Source: Massilibacteroides sp. (GTDB lineage: Bacteria; Bacteroidota; Bacteroidia; Bacteroidales; Tannerellaceae). Taken from it: a stretch of 64,000 bases of DNA. The position numbers and the translations under genes were made by a program. The stretch is from the NCBI RefSeq assembly GCF_028705895.1, contig NZ_JAQWCQ010000008.1, positions 32,710-96,709 on the forward strand, read 5' to 3'. Shown one piece after another: positions 1-8,887 of this stretch (its first letter is position 1; each line of letters starts with the position of its first letter). A model generated the notes under the pieces. That model was not told where the DNA came from. It did not search any database and saw only the letters and a list, made by a program, of their open reading frames with translations.

Positions 1-437
1 ATTCTGAACTATCTGACTTCACCTTACCTCCAAACAGTTTTTTCTAAAAATACGAACTACAATGTACATTTTCACTTTCAATAAATGTATTAAGCAGAAT
101 TTTTATTATTGACAAAAAGATATCTCAAATAGACCATTATATTATATATATATCTTTGACTCATTGAATCTTGAACAGAAACTGTTAAAATATTTACTTT
201 TGTCTAAATCTTACTTTAAACCAAAATAAAATAACAAAAATATTGTTTAATAATTAAATAAGTGTAAATTTACCACTGGAAATAGCGTTTAAAACATCAT
301 TAGATTTTCCTTATTACTTACACGCCTTTTTCCATTCAAACTCTGTCATATTGACATTCATTATGTAGTTATCTTGTATTTATGTTAAATAAAAACTTTA
401 CGCTTAGTATTAATCAAATCGAAAAAAAAGAGTGTTT
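1..437 (+). promoter_or_regulatory. AT-rich upstream region of the susC-like gene
   Basis: No credible coding region is seen here. Two exact matches to the Bacteroidales -7 consensus TAnnTTTG lie on the plus strand: TATCTTTG at 151-158 and TACTTTTG at 195-202. Either would give a 5' leader of more than 200 nt before the susC-like start. A small inverted repeat, AACAG-AAA-CTGTT, lies between the two boxes. Which box is used cannot be decided from sequence alone. Confidence 0.45.
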
Positions 438-3400
438 ATGAAAAGATTGACTTTTCTTTTTTTATGCTTGTTAGGAAGCATAGGGATTACACTGGCTCAA
501 ACCCGAACTATTGAGGGACTTGTTCTTTCCGCAGAAGGAGAAGAGCCGGTAATTGGAGCTTCGATAGTAGTAAAAGGCACTACTATCGGTACAGTAACAA
601 ACTTCGACGGTGTTTTTACACTGAATGTACCTAATTCTGCAACGACATTAGTGGTTTCTTATTTGGGTATGAAAAGCCAGGAGGTGGCTATTCAAGCGAA
701 TTTACGCATTTTACTTGAAACAGACTCGCAAAAATTGGATGAAGTTGTTGTAACCGCAATGGGACTTAATCGCGAGAAGAAATCTTTGGGTTATGCTGTC
801 CAGGAAGTAAAATCGGGAGAGTTGACAAAAGCCGGTGCAACAAGTCTGACCAGCTCGTTGGCAGGTAAGGTTGCCGGAGTTCAGATTAACCAGTTTGGAG
901 GCTCTGTTGGTGCATCTTCACGTATCTCGATTCGTGGTAACTCTTCATTAAGTGCAGACCAACAGCCATTAGTCGTTGTAGATGGCGTTCCAATCGCCAA
1001 TGATACTCAACGTTCTGGAGACAATACGTACAATGGCGTTGACTACGGTTCCGGCCTTAACGATATCAACCCGGAAGATATAGAGTCAATCTCGGTCTTG
1101 AAAGGTGGATCTGCGGCTTTGTATGGCATGCGTGCAGGTAACGGTGTAATTTTAATTACGACCAAATCCGGTAAAAATGCGAATGGCGTTTCTGTTTCAT
1201 ATGACATGAACATTACTATGGATCAAGTCGCAAATATTCCAAAACTTCAAAACTTATACGGTCAAGGTCATGACGGTGATGAATGGCACTGGAAAAACGG
1301 AAGTCATTCCGATCTGAGTTATCAGGATTATGCAACTCAATACGGTTTTGATTATTCAAAAGGGGTCAATGTTGGTTATGACGAGTCTTGGGGACCAAGA
1401 CTGGACGCTGGATTGAAGATCAGTCAGTATGACAGTAATGGTGAATATGTGGATTGGGTTTCTCGCCCGAATAACATAAAAGACTTTTTCCAGACAGGTG
1501 TTTCAATGAACCACATCATATCAGTTCAGGCAAAGGGTGAAAAAGTAACAACTCGTGCATCATTGTCATTCCGCGATCAGGTAGGTACTGTGCCTAACAC
1601 AGACCAGAAGAAGTATTCCGGTCAGATGAACACGGAGATTAAACTGAATAAATATATCTCGTATCTTATGAACGCCAGTTACACCCGTACACAGAGTGAC
1701 AACTTAATTACTCAGGGATATGGTAACAACCCGATGAACTCTTTGATAACCTGGTCTGGCCGTCAGATCAATATGAAGACACTAAAAGCCAATTGGGACC
1801 AGAAGGATGCTCAAGGTAACTATACCTATTATAACTGGATTGATTATTATCACATGAACCCCTATTTTTCCTTATATGAAAACACGAACAGTTACCAGCG
1901 TGATCGTATATTTGGGAAATCATCATTATTTTATCAACCTTTTGAATGGCTGAAGTTTGAAGGTCGTGTAGGTTTCGACTATTACAACGCGCAGACTTTT
2001 GAAAAACACTATTTTGATCGTGGTGACTGGCCTGACGGTGGTTTCTTACAGCAAACAACCAAAAACACAGAGTTGAATACCGACTTTATTGCTTCTGTAA
2101 ACAAAACATTTGGAGATATCAATCTTTCAGGTATAGTAGGAGCAAACTATAGAGATCTTACGTGGGAAACTCACGCTTTGGGAGCAACAGCTTTAACTGT
2201 TCCTGGTGTTTATACTTTGGCAAACAAATCCGGTGACGCGACAGCAACAATAGACCATAGCCACATACGTTCGAATTCAATCTATGCCAATGCTTCTTTA
2301 GGCTGGAAAAATCAACTTTATTTAGAAGCCAGCGCGCGTAACGACTGGAGTTCCACAATACATGAAGATTTCTTCTACCCTTCAGCAAGTTTGAGTTGGA
2401 TTCCGACAGCATCGTTTGAAAGCATCAAAGGAGACGTCCTCTCTTTCTGGAAACTGCGTGCAGGTATCGCCGAGATCGGTAAAGCTACAAGTGCTTATCG
2501 CAATAGTTACTATTATTATGCTGAAAGTTCATCATTTAATGGTGTAGCACAAATGTATAAGAGTTACTCATACCCTAATCTCGATTTAAAACCGGAAAGT
2601 ATTACTACTTGGGAAATAGGTACTGAGGTTGGTTTATTAGACGATCGCATACATTTTGATATAGCTTATTATCAGAAACAAACCAAAGATCAGATATTAT
2701 CTGTTTCTACATCAAATGTAGTGGGATTCTCTTCCATGTTGGTTAATGCCGGACAGATAGACAATAAAGGGGTTGAAATCCAATTAAGAGGTGATGTGCT
2801 TCGCAGCAAAGAGGGATTGAACTGGACTTCTACTCTGAACTTTGCAAAAGACAAGAGTAAAGTTGTAAGCTTATATTCCGGTTTGGATACGTATCAGATT
2901 GGTTGGACCTGGGGTATTGCCACACAAGCACGCGTGGGTTCTACTTGGGGCGACTTGGTTGGAACCGGCTATTCACGTATAACTGAAGATGATGTGAAAG
3001 CAAATACAGCCTCTGCCGATCAAATCGGAGCAATCAAAGTAAATGCAAATGGAAAACCGACGACAGCCTCTGCTCAAGTGATCGGAAATGTCACTCCGGA
3101 CTTCTTAATGGGATGGCGTCAGGATTTCAATTATAAGAATCTGGCATTCGGTTTCTTATTGGATTTACGCATTGGCGGTGATATCTGGTCTCAATCTATG
3201 TCTCACTCATATTCTGCCGGTACTGCTTATGTGACAGCTGAAAACGGAATTCGTGAAAAAGATGTTATAGGTGGTAAAGATGTTCAGACTGATGAACGTT
3301 TTGTTATGGAGGACGCAAGTGGTAACTGGGTGGAAAACACAATAAAGACAAATGCTTATACATGGTTTAATTCTTATGGCACATCCGAAACCTACGTATT

Positions 3401-3665
3401 CGACGGTTCGTTCCTGAAACTACGTGAAGTATATCTGTCTTATGAACTCCCAAAAGCAATATTGAACAAAACTAAATATTTCAAGAAAGCGACAGTATCA
3501 TTAATCGGAACAAACCTTGCCCTGCTTTGGGTACACTCATCCAATACTTTGCGTTTGGATCCGGAAACCGGTGGTGTGTCCAGTGATAGCCGTGGTGTAG
3601 GATTCGAACAGGCATCAACTCCGGGATCACGCAGTATCGGTCTTAAATTAGGTTTAACATTTTAA
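438..3665 (+). CDS. SusC/RagA-family TonB-linked outer membrane transporter
   Basis: Outer-membrane TonB-dependent porin that, with its SusD partner, imports oligosaccharides or peptides into the periplasm. Residues 1-21 are a signal peptide ending LAQ. A carboxypeptidase-regulatory-like domain follows at about 22-100, then the SusC plug motif LDEVVVTAMG at about 103 and the plug core with SISVLKGGSAALYG. The long beta-barrel ends in GLKLGLTF with a terminal Phe. Length of 1075 aa is normal for the family. ATG at 438 is preferred over an in-frame GTG two codons upstream because it starts directly at the MKRL signal sequence. The SusD gene follows after 18 bp, so the two form an operon. No regulator or glycan-degrading enzyme is adjacent, so the substrate cannot be named. 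Confidence 0.95.
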   Translation: MKRLTFLFLCLLGSIGITLAQTRTIEGLVLSAEGEEPVIGASIVVKGTTIGTVTNFDGVFTLNVPNSATTLVVSYLGMKSQEVAIQANLRILLETDSQKLDEVVVTAMGLNREKKSLGYAVQEVKSGELTKAGATSLTSSLAGKVAGVQINQFGGSVGASSRISIRGNSSLSADQQPLVVVDGVPIANDTQRSGDNTYNGVDYGSGLNDINPEDIESISVLKGGSAALYGMRAGNGVILITTKSGKNANGVSVSYDMNITMDQVANIPKLQNLYGQGHDGDEWHWKNGSHSDLSYQDYATQYGFDYSKGVNVGYDESWGPRLDAGLKISQYDSNGEYVDWVSRPNNIKDFFQTGVSMNHIISVQAKGEKVTTRASLSFRDQVGTVPNTDQKKYSGQMNTEIKLNKYISYLMNASYTRTQSDNLITQGYGNNPMNSLITWSGRQINMKTLKANWDQKDAQGNYTYYNWIDYYHMNPYFSLYENTNSYQRDRIFGKSSLFYQPFEWLKFEGRVGFDYYNAQTFEKHYFDRGDWPDGGFLQQTTKNTELNTDFIASVNKTFGDINLSGIVGANYRDLTWETHALGATALTVPGVYTLANKSGDATATIDHSHIRSNSIYANASLGWKNQLYLEASARNDWSSTIHEDFFYPSASLSWIPTASFESIKGDVLSFWKLRAGIAEIGKATSAYRNSYYYYAESSSFNGVAQMYKSYSYPNLDLKPESITTWEIGTEVGLLDDRIHFDIAYYQKQTKDQILSVSTSNVVGFSSMLVNAGQIDNKGVEIQLRGDVLRSKEGLNWTSTLNFAKDKSKVVSLYSGLDTYQIGWTWGIATQARVGSTWGDLVGTGYSRITEDDVKANTASADQIGAIKVNANGKPTTASAQVIGNVTPDFLMGWRQDFNYKNLAFGFLLDLRIGGDIWSQSMSHSYSAGTAYVTAENGIREKDVIGGKDVQTDERFVMEDASGNWVENTIKTNAYTWFNSYGTSETYVFDGSFLKLREVYLSYELPKAILNKTKYFKKATVSLIGTNLALLWVHSSNTLRLDPETGGVSSDSRGVGFEQASTPGSRSIGLKLGLTF

Positions 3666-3683
3666 TTAAAAGCTGTTTGAATT

Positions 3684-5186
3684 ATGAAAAAGATATTTAA
3701 AACATTAGCTGCAGCATCTATATTTTTCGCGACAACGGTAGGATGTACCAGCTCATTTGATGAGATCAACACAGACCCGGACGCATATTCAACTGTACCG
3801 TACACAAATATTTTCGCGGATGTTATTCGTCTAACAGCCGATCGGTTCGGAGGAGATTTGGATATTGCTCAATGGGCTGGTTATGTTTCAGAGATTCAGT
3901 ATCTGAATGACTATAGTGGTTATATCCCGACAAATAACACGTATGGAAACAGATGGTATCATTGCTACTGGGGGCATGTACAATTGCAGGATATATTGGA
4001 TAGGACAGCAGACGCTACTGAAGACAATAAGAATATTCGCAACGTATCTCTTTTAATGCAAAACTACCTGATGTTCATGGCTGTAGATTGTTTCGGGGAT
4101 ATACCTTATTCAGAAGCGTTTAAGGGTTCTCCCGAAGCCGGATCCGTATTACAGACTCCTTATGATGAACAATCTACGATTTATCCTCAGATTTTAGCCA
4201 ACCTGAAAACGGTTGCTGACAGTTGGGCAGAAGGTTTAGGTACAGACGACATAGGCAGTGGCGACTTCTTGTTCAATGGCGATATTGAACAATGGCAAAA
4301 GTATTGCAATTCACTCCGTTTGCGTATTGCTATGCGTATTTCAGGTGTTTATTCAGAATCTAAATCTATCATCGAAGAGATATACAATAATCCGGACAAA
4401 TACCCATATATTGACGAGACAGACGAAAATGCTTACTTCTGGTGGCAAGGTTCCGGTGATTATTACGAACGATATTATGACAACTTCCAAGACCGCGACG
4501 ACGATGGTATGGCTGACATATTTATTGATCACATGAAGATGATGGAAGATCCTCGTATTGCAGTTATCGCTAAACCTGCGGTTTCGGATGGTGAATACCG
4601 CGGTTTCGAAAATGGTTCAAAGACCGACCCTGAAAATCGTGATGCCATATCTCGCATGGGAGTAAAATATCGTGAAGATCCGGATGGTTTTTCTCCATTC
4701 TATCGTGCATGCGAAAGTTATTTCATGATGGCTGAAGCCGCATTAAACGGATGGAACGTTCCAATGACGGCAAAAGAAGCCTATGAAAAAGGAGTTCGCT
4801 TGTCCATGACAGACAATGATATTACTGAAGCAAAAACAGAAGCATATCTTGCAGGTAAAGGTAAATGGGATGACACATATGCCCGCTTATACTTTGAAGA
4901 ATGGGTAGCGCTCTTCAAACAAAATATTGAAGCATGGTCTCTGTATCGCAGAACCGGCTATCCTACCTACATTCACACTTCTAAAGCGGCTGATGGAGTA
5001 TCTCCAAAGTATCCGGGAGCACGCTCCGCATTTAATGGCATACACAATGATGTACCTTTCCGCTTCCCATATCCAAACAACCAATATCTTTATAACAAAA
5101 CGAATGTAACAGCTGCAGCTGCAAATGTAGTTGATTATGTTTGGGGTAAACAGCTTTGGTGGGATAAACGTACCGGGGTAAATTAA
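3684..5186 (+). CDS. SusD/RagB-family nutrient-binding lipoprotein
   Basis: Surface lipoprotein that caps the SusC-like pore and captures the substrate. The first 20 residues form a lipoprotein signal ending TTVGC, so Cys21 would be lipidated. The body (500 aa) matches the SusD-like group with an N-terminal segment beginning FDEINTDPDAYST, tetratricopeptide-like helical repeats (around the NYLMFMAVDCFGDIPYSEAF stretch) and a C-terminal YLYNKTN region ending WGKQLWWD. It lies 18 bp after the susC-like gene and is followed by a strong terminator at 5235-5264, so the operon has two genes. No glycoside hydrolase is linked. The carbohydrate or peptide specificity is not evident. Confidence 0.94.
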   Translation: MKKIFKTLAAASIFFATTVGCTSSFDEINTDPDAYSTVPYTNIFADVIRLTADRFGGDLDIAQWAGYVSEIQYLNDYSGYIPTNNTYGNRWYHCYWGHVQLQDILDRTADATEDNKNIRNVSLLMQNYLMFMAVDCFGDIPYSEAFKGSPEAGSVLQTPYDEQSTIYPQILANLKTVADSWAEGLGTDDIGSGDFLFNGDIEQWQKYCNSLRLRIAMRISGVYSESKSIIEEIYNNPDKYPYIDETDENAYFWWQGSGDYYERYYDNFQDRDDDGMADIFIDHMKMMEDPRIAVIAKPAVSDGEYRGFENGSKTDPENRDAISRMGVKYREDPDGFSPFYRACESYFMMAEAALNGWNVPMTAKEAYEKGVRLSMTDNDITEAKTEAYLAGKGKWDDTYARLYFEEWVALFKQNIEAWSLYRRTGYPTYIHTSKAADGVSPKYPGARSAFNGIHNDVPFRFPYPNNQYLYNKTNVTAAAANVVDYVWGKQLWWDKRTGVN

Positions 5187-5234
5187 ATTCTTTCTAATAC
5201 ATAAACACACATTTGAACCTTGACTTGTTGAAAG

Positions 5235-5264
5235 AGGGTGTCCTTTGTTCGGACACCCTTTTTA
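5235..5264 (+). terminator. Intrinsic terminator of the susCD-like operon
   Basis: A 9-bp perfect stem, AGGGTGTCC (5235-5243) with GGACACCCT (5251-5259), has a 7-nt loop and runs directly into T's. It sits 49 bp after the susD-like stop codon. Confidence 0.92.
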
Positions 5265-5360
5265 ATTATCTAAAATCCAACCTGACCGGATCATACCTAT
5301 AACATGGGTTAAAAACGGAAATCTGTACAATGAAAAAATTTGAATCTGTGATAAAAAAAG

Positions 5361-5405
5361 TTTTAAGGCGCCTGGAAACGAAAGTTGAGGCGCCTCAAAA
5401 TTTTT
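5361..5405 (+). promoter_or_regulatory. GC-rich hairpin with T-tract between susCD and mfd
   Basis: The octamer AGGCGCCT, itself palindromic, occurs at 5366-5373 and 5388-5395. The surrounding TTTTA/CAAAA extends the pairing to 13 positions with one mismatch and a 14-nt loop, followed by TTTTT. It could be a second (bidirectional) terminator or a leader structure. It lies about 85 bp upstream of the mfd -7 box, so it is not within the predicted mfd mRNA. Confidence 0.6.
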
Positions 5406-5489
5406 AGAACTACTATTAATCATCAGTAGTAGTCCATACAATCCAAATGGAATTTATATGATTCGTAACCCTCAATTATTTTTATTACG

Positions 5490-5497
5490 TACCTTTG
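5490..5497 (+). promoter_or_regulatory. -7 box for mfd
   Basis: TACCTTTG matches TAnnTTTG exactly and lies 12 bp before the mfd ATG. The leader would therefore be only a few nucleotides long. No good -33 TTTG is seen at the expected distance. Confidence 0.6.
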
Positions 5498-5509
5498 TTG
5501 TGAAAACAT

Positions 5510-8500
5510 ATGATTTACGTGGAGGTAAAAAATTTAGTAGAACTGTATGCCGCCCATCCTGAAGTCATGGCTTTAGGAAGTCTTTTAAAGGACAAAACAT
5601 CTCGAAATATTTTTCTGAAAGGCCTGAGCGGCTCAGGTGCGGCAATGACAATAGCTTCTCTTTTCACTAAAAGAAGGGGTAGCTATGTCTGTATTTTAAA
5701 TGATTTGGAAGAAGCGGGATATTTTTATCATGATTTAATGCAACTTACGGCTTCTGATGATATTTATTTCTTTCCCTCAGCTTATAAACGGGCAATTAAA
5801 TATGGGCATACGGATCCGGCAAATGAAATTTTGCGGACAGAGGTATTGAGCATGTTGCAAAAGGAAAATTCCCCATTTGTTATCGTCACTTATCCGGATG
5901 CTATTGCAGAAAGGGTTATCTCCAGAGAAACACTTAGAGAAAACACGCTGCAGATCAGTGTCGGAGAAAAATTAGATAGCATTTTTGTTTCGGATGTATT
6001 AGATGAATACGGGTTTGAACAGGTAGATTATGTTTATGAACCCGGTCAGTATGCTGTTCGCGGTAGTATCTTAGATATCTTTTCGTATTCTAATGAGTAT
6101 CCGTTTCGTATTGATTTTTTCGGGACTGAGGTGGAGACAATCCGTACATTTGATGTTGAAACGCAATTATCTAAAGAAAAATTAGATTCGATCTATATTA
6201 TTCCTGAAATGAGTAGAAGTGGAGGTGGCAATACCTCTCTCATGGACTCGCTTCCGAAAGATACAATTTTCGGATTGTATGATTTGGAATGGTGCAAAGA
6301 ACGAATAGACAGTATATATAATGAGGCTCCCATTATCGGTGATGAGGATTCTTTTTCCGACCAGGAGCAAATGCGAAAGAGATTACTCAGCGGAGATATA
6401 TTTTTACGTGGCCTGTTGGATTTTAAACGTATTCATTTTGGTACACGTCCAATGGGGGTACCTGAAGCGACTATTACTTTTTCTACAGAAGCGCAACCCA
6501 TCTTTCATAAGAATTTCGATCTGGTTAGTTCTTCTTTCATTAACTACATAGAGAAAGGTTACCAAATTTATATTCTAAGTGATGTAGAGAAACAAAATAC
6601 CCGTATTAAAGCGATCTTTGAAGATCGTGGGGATGCTATCTCGTTTACGCCCGTCAATAAAACAATACACGCCGGTTTTGCAGATGCTTCGCTTAAGGCT
6701 TGCTTTTTCACTGATCATCAACTTTTTGATCGTTTTCACAAATTTAATTTAAAGAGCGACAAAGCAAGAAGTGGAAAGATATCTCTTTCTTTAAAAGAGT
6801 TGCACCAATTTTCTATTGGAGATTATGTGGTGCATATTGATCATGGTGTGGGACAATTCGGAGGATTGGTTCGTACAGAGATCAACGGCAATATTCAGGA
6901 GGTAATTAAATTGGTTTACCTCAACAACGACATTATATTCGTCAGCATTCATTCTCTGCATAAATTATCTAAGTATAAAGGAAAAGAAAGTGGCGAGCCG
7001 CCTAAACTGAACAAATTAGGCACAGGAGCTTGGGAACGGGTAAAGGAAAAGACAAAAAGCAAGGTCAAGGATATTGCCCGCGATCTGATTGTACTTTATT
7101 CAAAGCGTATGCAGGAAACAGGCTTCGCATATTCGCCTGACAGTTTCATGCAGCATGAATTAGAAGCCAGTTTTATTTACGAAGACACACCAGATCAGGA
7201 GAAAGCTACGGCAGAGGTTAAAGCGGATATGGAAAATAATCGCCCGATGGATCGTTTGATTTGCGGAGATGTCGGATTCGGTAAAACGGAAGTCGCTATC
7301 CGTGCAGCCTTTAAAGCAGTGTCAGATAATAAACAGGTTGCCGTATTAGTACCGACAACGGTTCTCGCGTTTCAACATTATCAGACATTTAAAGAACGAC
7401 TGAAAGATTTCCCTTGTAAAATAGATTATATAAGCAGAGCTAAATCTGCAGGAACGATAAAAAAGACATTAACGGCCTTAAAAGATGGAGAAATAGACAT
7501 CATTATTGGTACACACCGATTGGTTGGAAAGGATGTCAGTTTTAAAGATCTCGGATTGTTTGTTATAGATGAGGAACAGAAGTTCGGCGTTTCTGTTAAA
7601 GAAAAATTACGTCAGATGAAGAGCAATGTGGATACGTTGACGATGACAGCGACTCCTATTCCCCGAACTTTACAATTTTCGCTTATGGGTGCACGTGATC
7701 TGAGTAATATCACCACCCCCCCACCCAACAGATATCCGGTGCAAACCGAAGTAGAACGATTCAATCCCGATATTATCCGTGAGGCTATCAACTTCGAAAT
7801 GAGTCGTAACGGACAGGTTTTCTTTATCAATAACAGGATACAAAACATTCATGAAATAGCGACATTGGTTCAACGTGAAGTTCCTGACGCTCGTATTTGT
7901 ATTGGACACGGACAAATGGATCCGGGAAAATTAGAACAGATACTGCTTGATTTTGTAAACTATGAATACGATGTTCTGATTGCGACCAGTATTATAGAAA
8001 GTGGGATTGATGTGTCGAATGCAAATACGATCATCATTAATAATGCGCAGCATTTCGGGCTTTCCGATCTGCACCAATTGCGCGGACGCGTTGGAAGAAG
8101 TAACCGAAAAGCCTTTTGTTACCTGCTCTCCCCCCCACTCTCTTCATTAACACAAGAAGCCAGACGTCGTTTGCAAGCTATAGAGAATTTCGCTGAATTG
8201 GGTAGCGGTATTCACATTTCCATGCAAGATTTGGATATTCGCGGAGCTGGCAATCTACTCGGGGCTGAACAAAGCGGATTTGTGGCCGATCTTGGTTATG
8301 AAACGTATCAAAAGATTCTGGAAGAGGCGGTAGATGAATTAAAAACAGAAGAATTTTCCGGTCTCTACGAAACACAAGCGGACGGCAAACGCACGAGTGG
8401 TAGCGAATATGTTCGTGAAACATATATCGAAAGTGATTTGGAGTTAATGTTTCCTCCAACATATATACCAAATGACTCAGAACGTATATCTTTATACCGC

Positions 8501-8878
8501 GAATTGGATAATATGCAGGAAGAGCATGAGATACAATCTTTCTCGGAACGTTTGAAGGATCGTTTCGGACGTATTCCCAAAGAAGGAAAAGAGTTGATCC
8601 GGATTGTACGCCTACGACGACTTGCAAAAAAATTAGGTATGGAAAAAGTAATTATGAAGAAAGGGCAAATGAGCCTCTTCCTTGTTTCCAATACGGATAG
8701 TTCATATTATCAAAGCGAGGCGTTCGACAAGCTCCTTCGTTATATCCAATGGAATCCAAGAGGGTGTAACCTGCGGGAGCAAAACAATAAACGAAGCATT
8801 GTTATAAAGAATGTACCAACTGTAGAAACGGCTTGTGCCATTCTTGAAGAGATAGATAAAATAGAACTCAATAAATAA
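5510..8878 (+). CDS. Transcription-repair coupling factor Mfd
   Basis: ATP-dependent DNA translocase that removes RNA polymerase stalled at lesions and recruits UvrA for nucleotide excision repair. The N-terminal UvrB-like homology region occupies roughly residues 1-330. The RNA-polymerase-interacting CarD-like domain begins near 440 with GDYVVHIDHGVGQFGG. The helicase core has Walker A GDVGFGKT at 586-593, the DEEQ box at 687-690 and the motif TATPIPRT. The later HQLRGRVGRS and GAGNLLG motifs and the TRCF C-terminal domain complete it. Length of 1122 aa is typical. The acyl-CoA synthetase start is 9 bp after the stop, which suggests co-transcription. Confidence 0.97.
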   Translation: MIYVEVKNLVELYAAHPEVMALGSLLKDKTSRNIFLKGLSGSGAAMTIASLFTKRRGSYVCILNDLEEAGYFYHDLMQLTASDDIYFFPSAYKRAIKYGHTDPANEILRTEVLSMLQKENSPFVIVTYPDAIAERVISRETLRENTLQISVGEKLDSIFVSDVLDEYGFEQVDYVYEPGQYAVRGSILDIFSYSNEYPFRIDFFGTEVETIRTFDVETQLSKEKLDSIYIIPEMSRSGGGNTSLMDSLPKDTIFGLYDLEWCKERIDSIYNEAPIIGDEDSFSDQEQMRKRLLSGDIFLRGLLDFKRIHFGTRPMGVPEATITFSTEAQPIFHKNFDLVSSSFINYIEKGYQIYILSDVEKQNTRIKAIFEDRGDAISFTPVNKTIHAGFADASLKACFFTDHQLFDRFHKFNLKSDKARSGKISLSLKELHQFSIGDYVVHIDHGVGQFGGLVRTEINGNIQEVIKLVYLNNDIIFVSIHSLHKLSKYKGKESGEPPKLNKLGTGAWERVKEKTKSKVKDIARDLIVLYSKRMQETGFAYSPDSFMQHELEASFIYEDTPDQEKATAEVKADMENNRPMDRLICGDVGFGKTEVAIRAAFKAVSDNKQVAVLVPTTVLAFQHYQTFKERLKDFPCKIDYISRAKSAGTIKKTLTALKDGEIDIIIGTHRLVGKDVSFKDLGLFVIDEEQKFGVSVKEKLRQMKSNVDTLTMTATPIPRTLQFSLMGARDLSNITTPPPNRYPVQTEVERFNPDIIREAINFEMSRNGQVFFINNRIQNIHEIATLVQREVPDARICIGHGQMDPGKLEQILLDFVNYEYDVLIATSIIESGIDVSNANTIIINNAQHFGLSDLHQLRGRVGRSNRKAFCYLLSPPLSSLTQEARRRLQAIENFAELGSGIHISMQDLDIRGAGNLLGAEQSGFVADLGYETYQKILEEAVDELKTEEFSGLYETQADGKRTSGSEYVRETYIESDLELMFPPTYIPNDSERISLYRELDNMQEEHEIQSFSERLKDRFGRIPKEGKELIRIVRLRRLAKKLGMEKVIMKKGQMSLFLVSNTDSSYYQSEAFDKLLRYIQWNPRGCNLREQNNKRSIVIKNVPTVETACAILEEIDKIELNK

Positions 8879-8887
8879 TTGCTACGC

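Noticed and set aside
438..5186. Polysaccharide utilisation locus with the beta-mannosidase at 10809
   Set aside because: mfd, an acyl-CoA synthetase and a strong terminator separate the SusC/D pair from the mannosidase, so a shared function is not supported.
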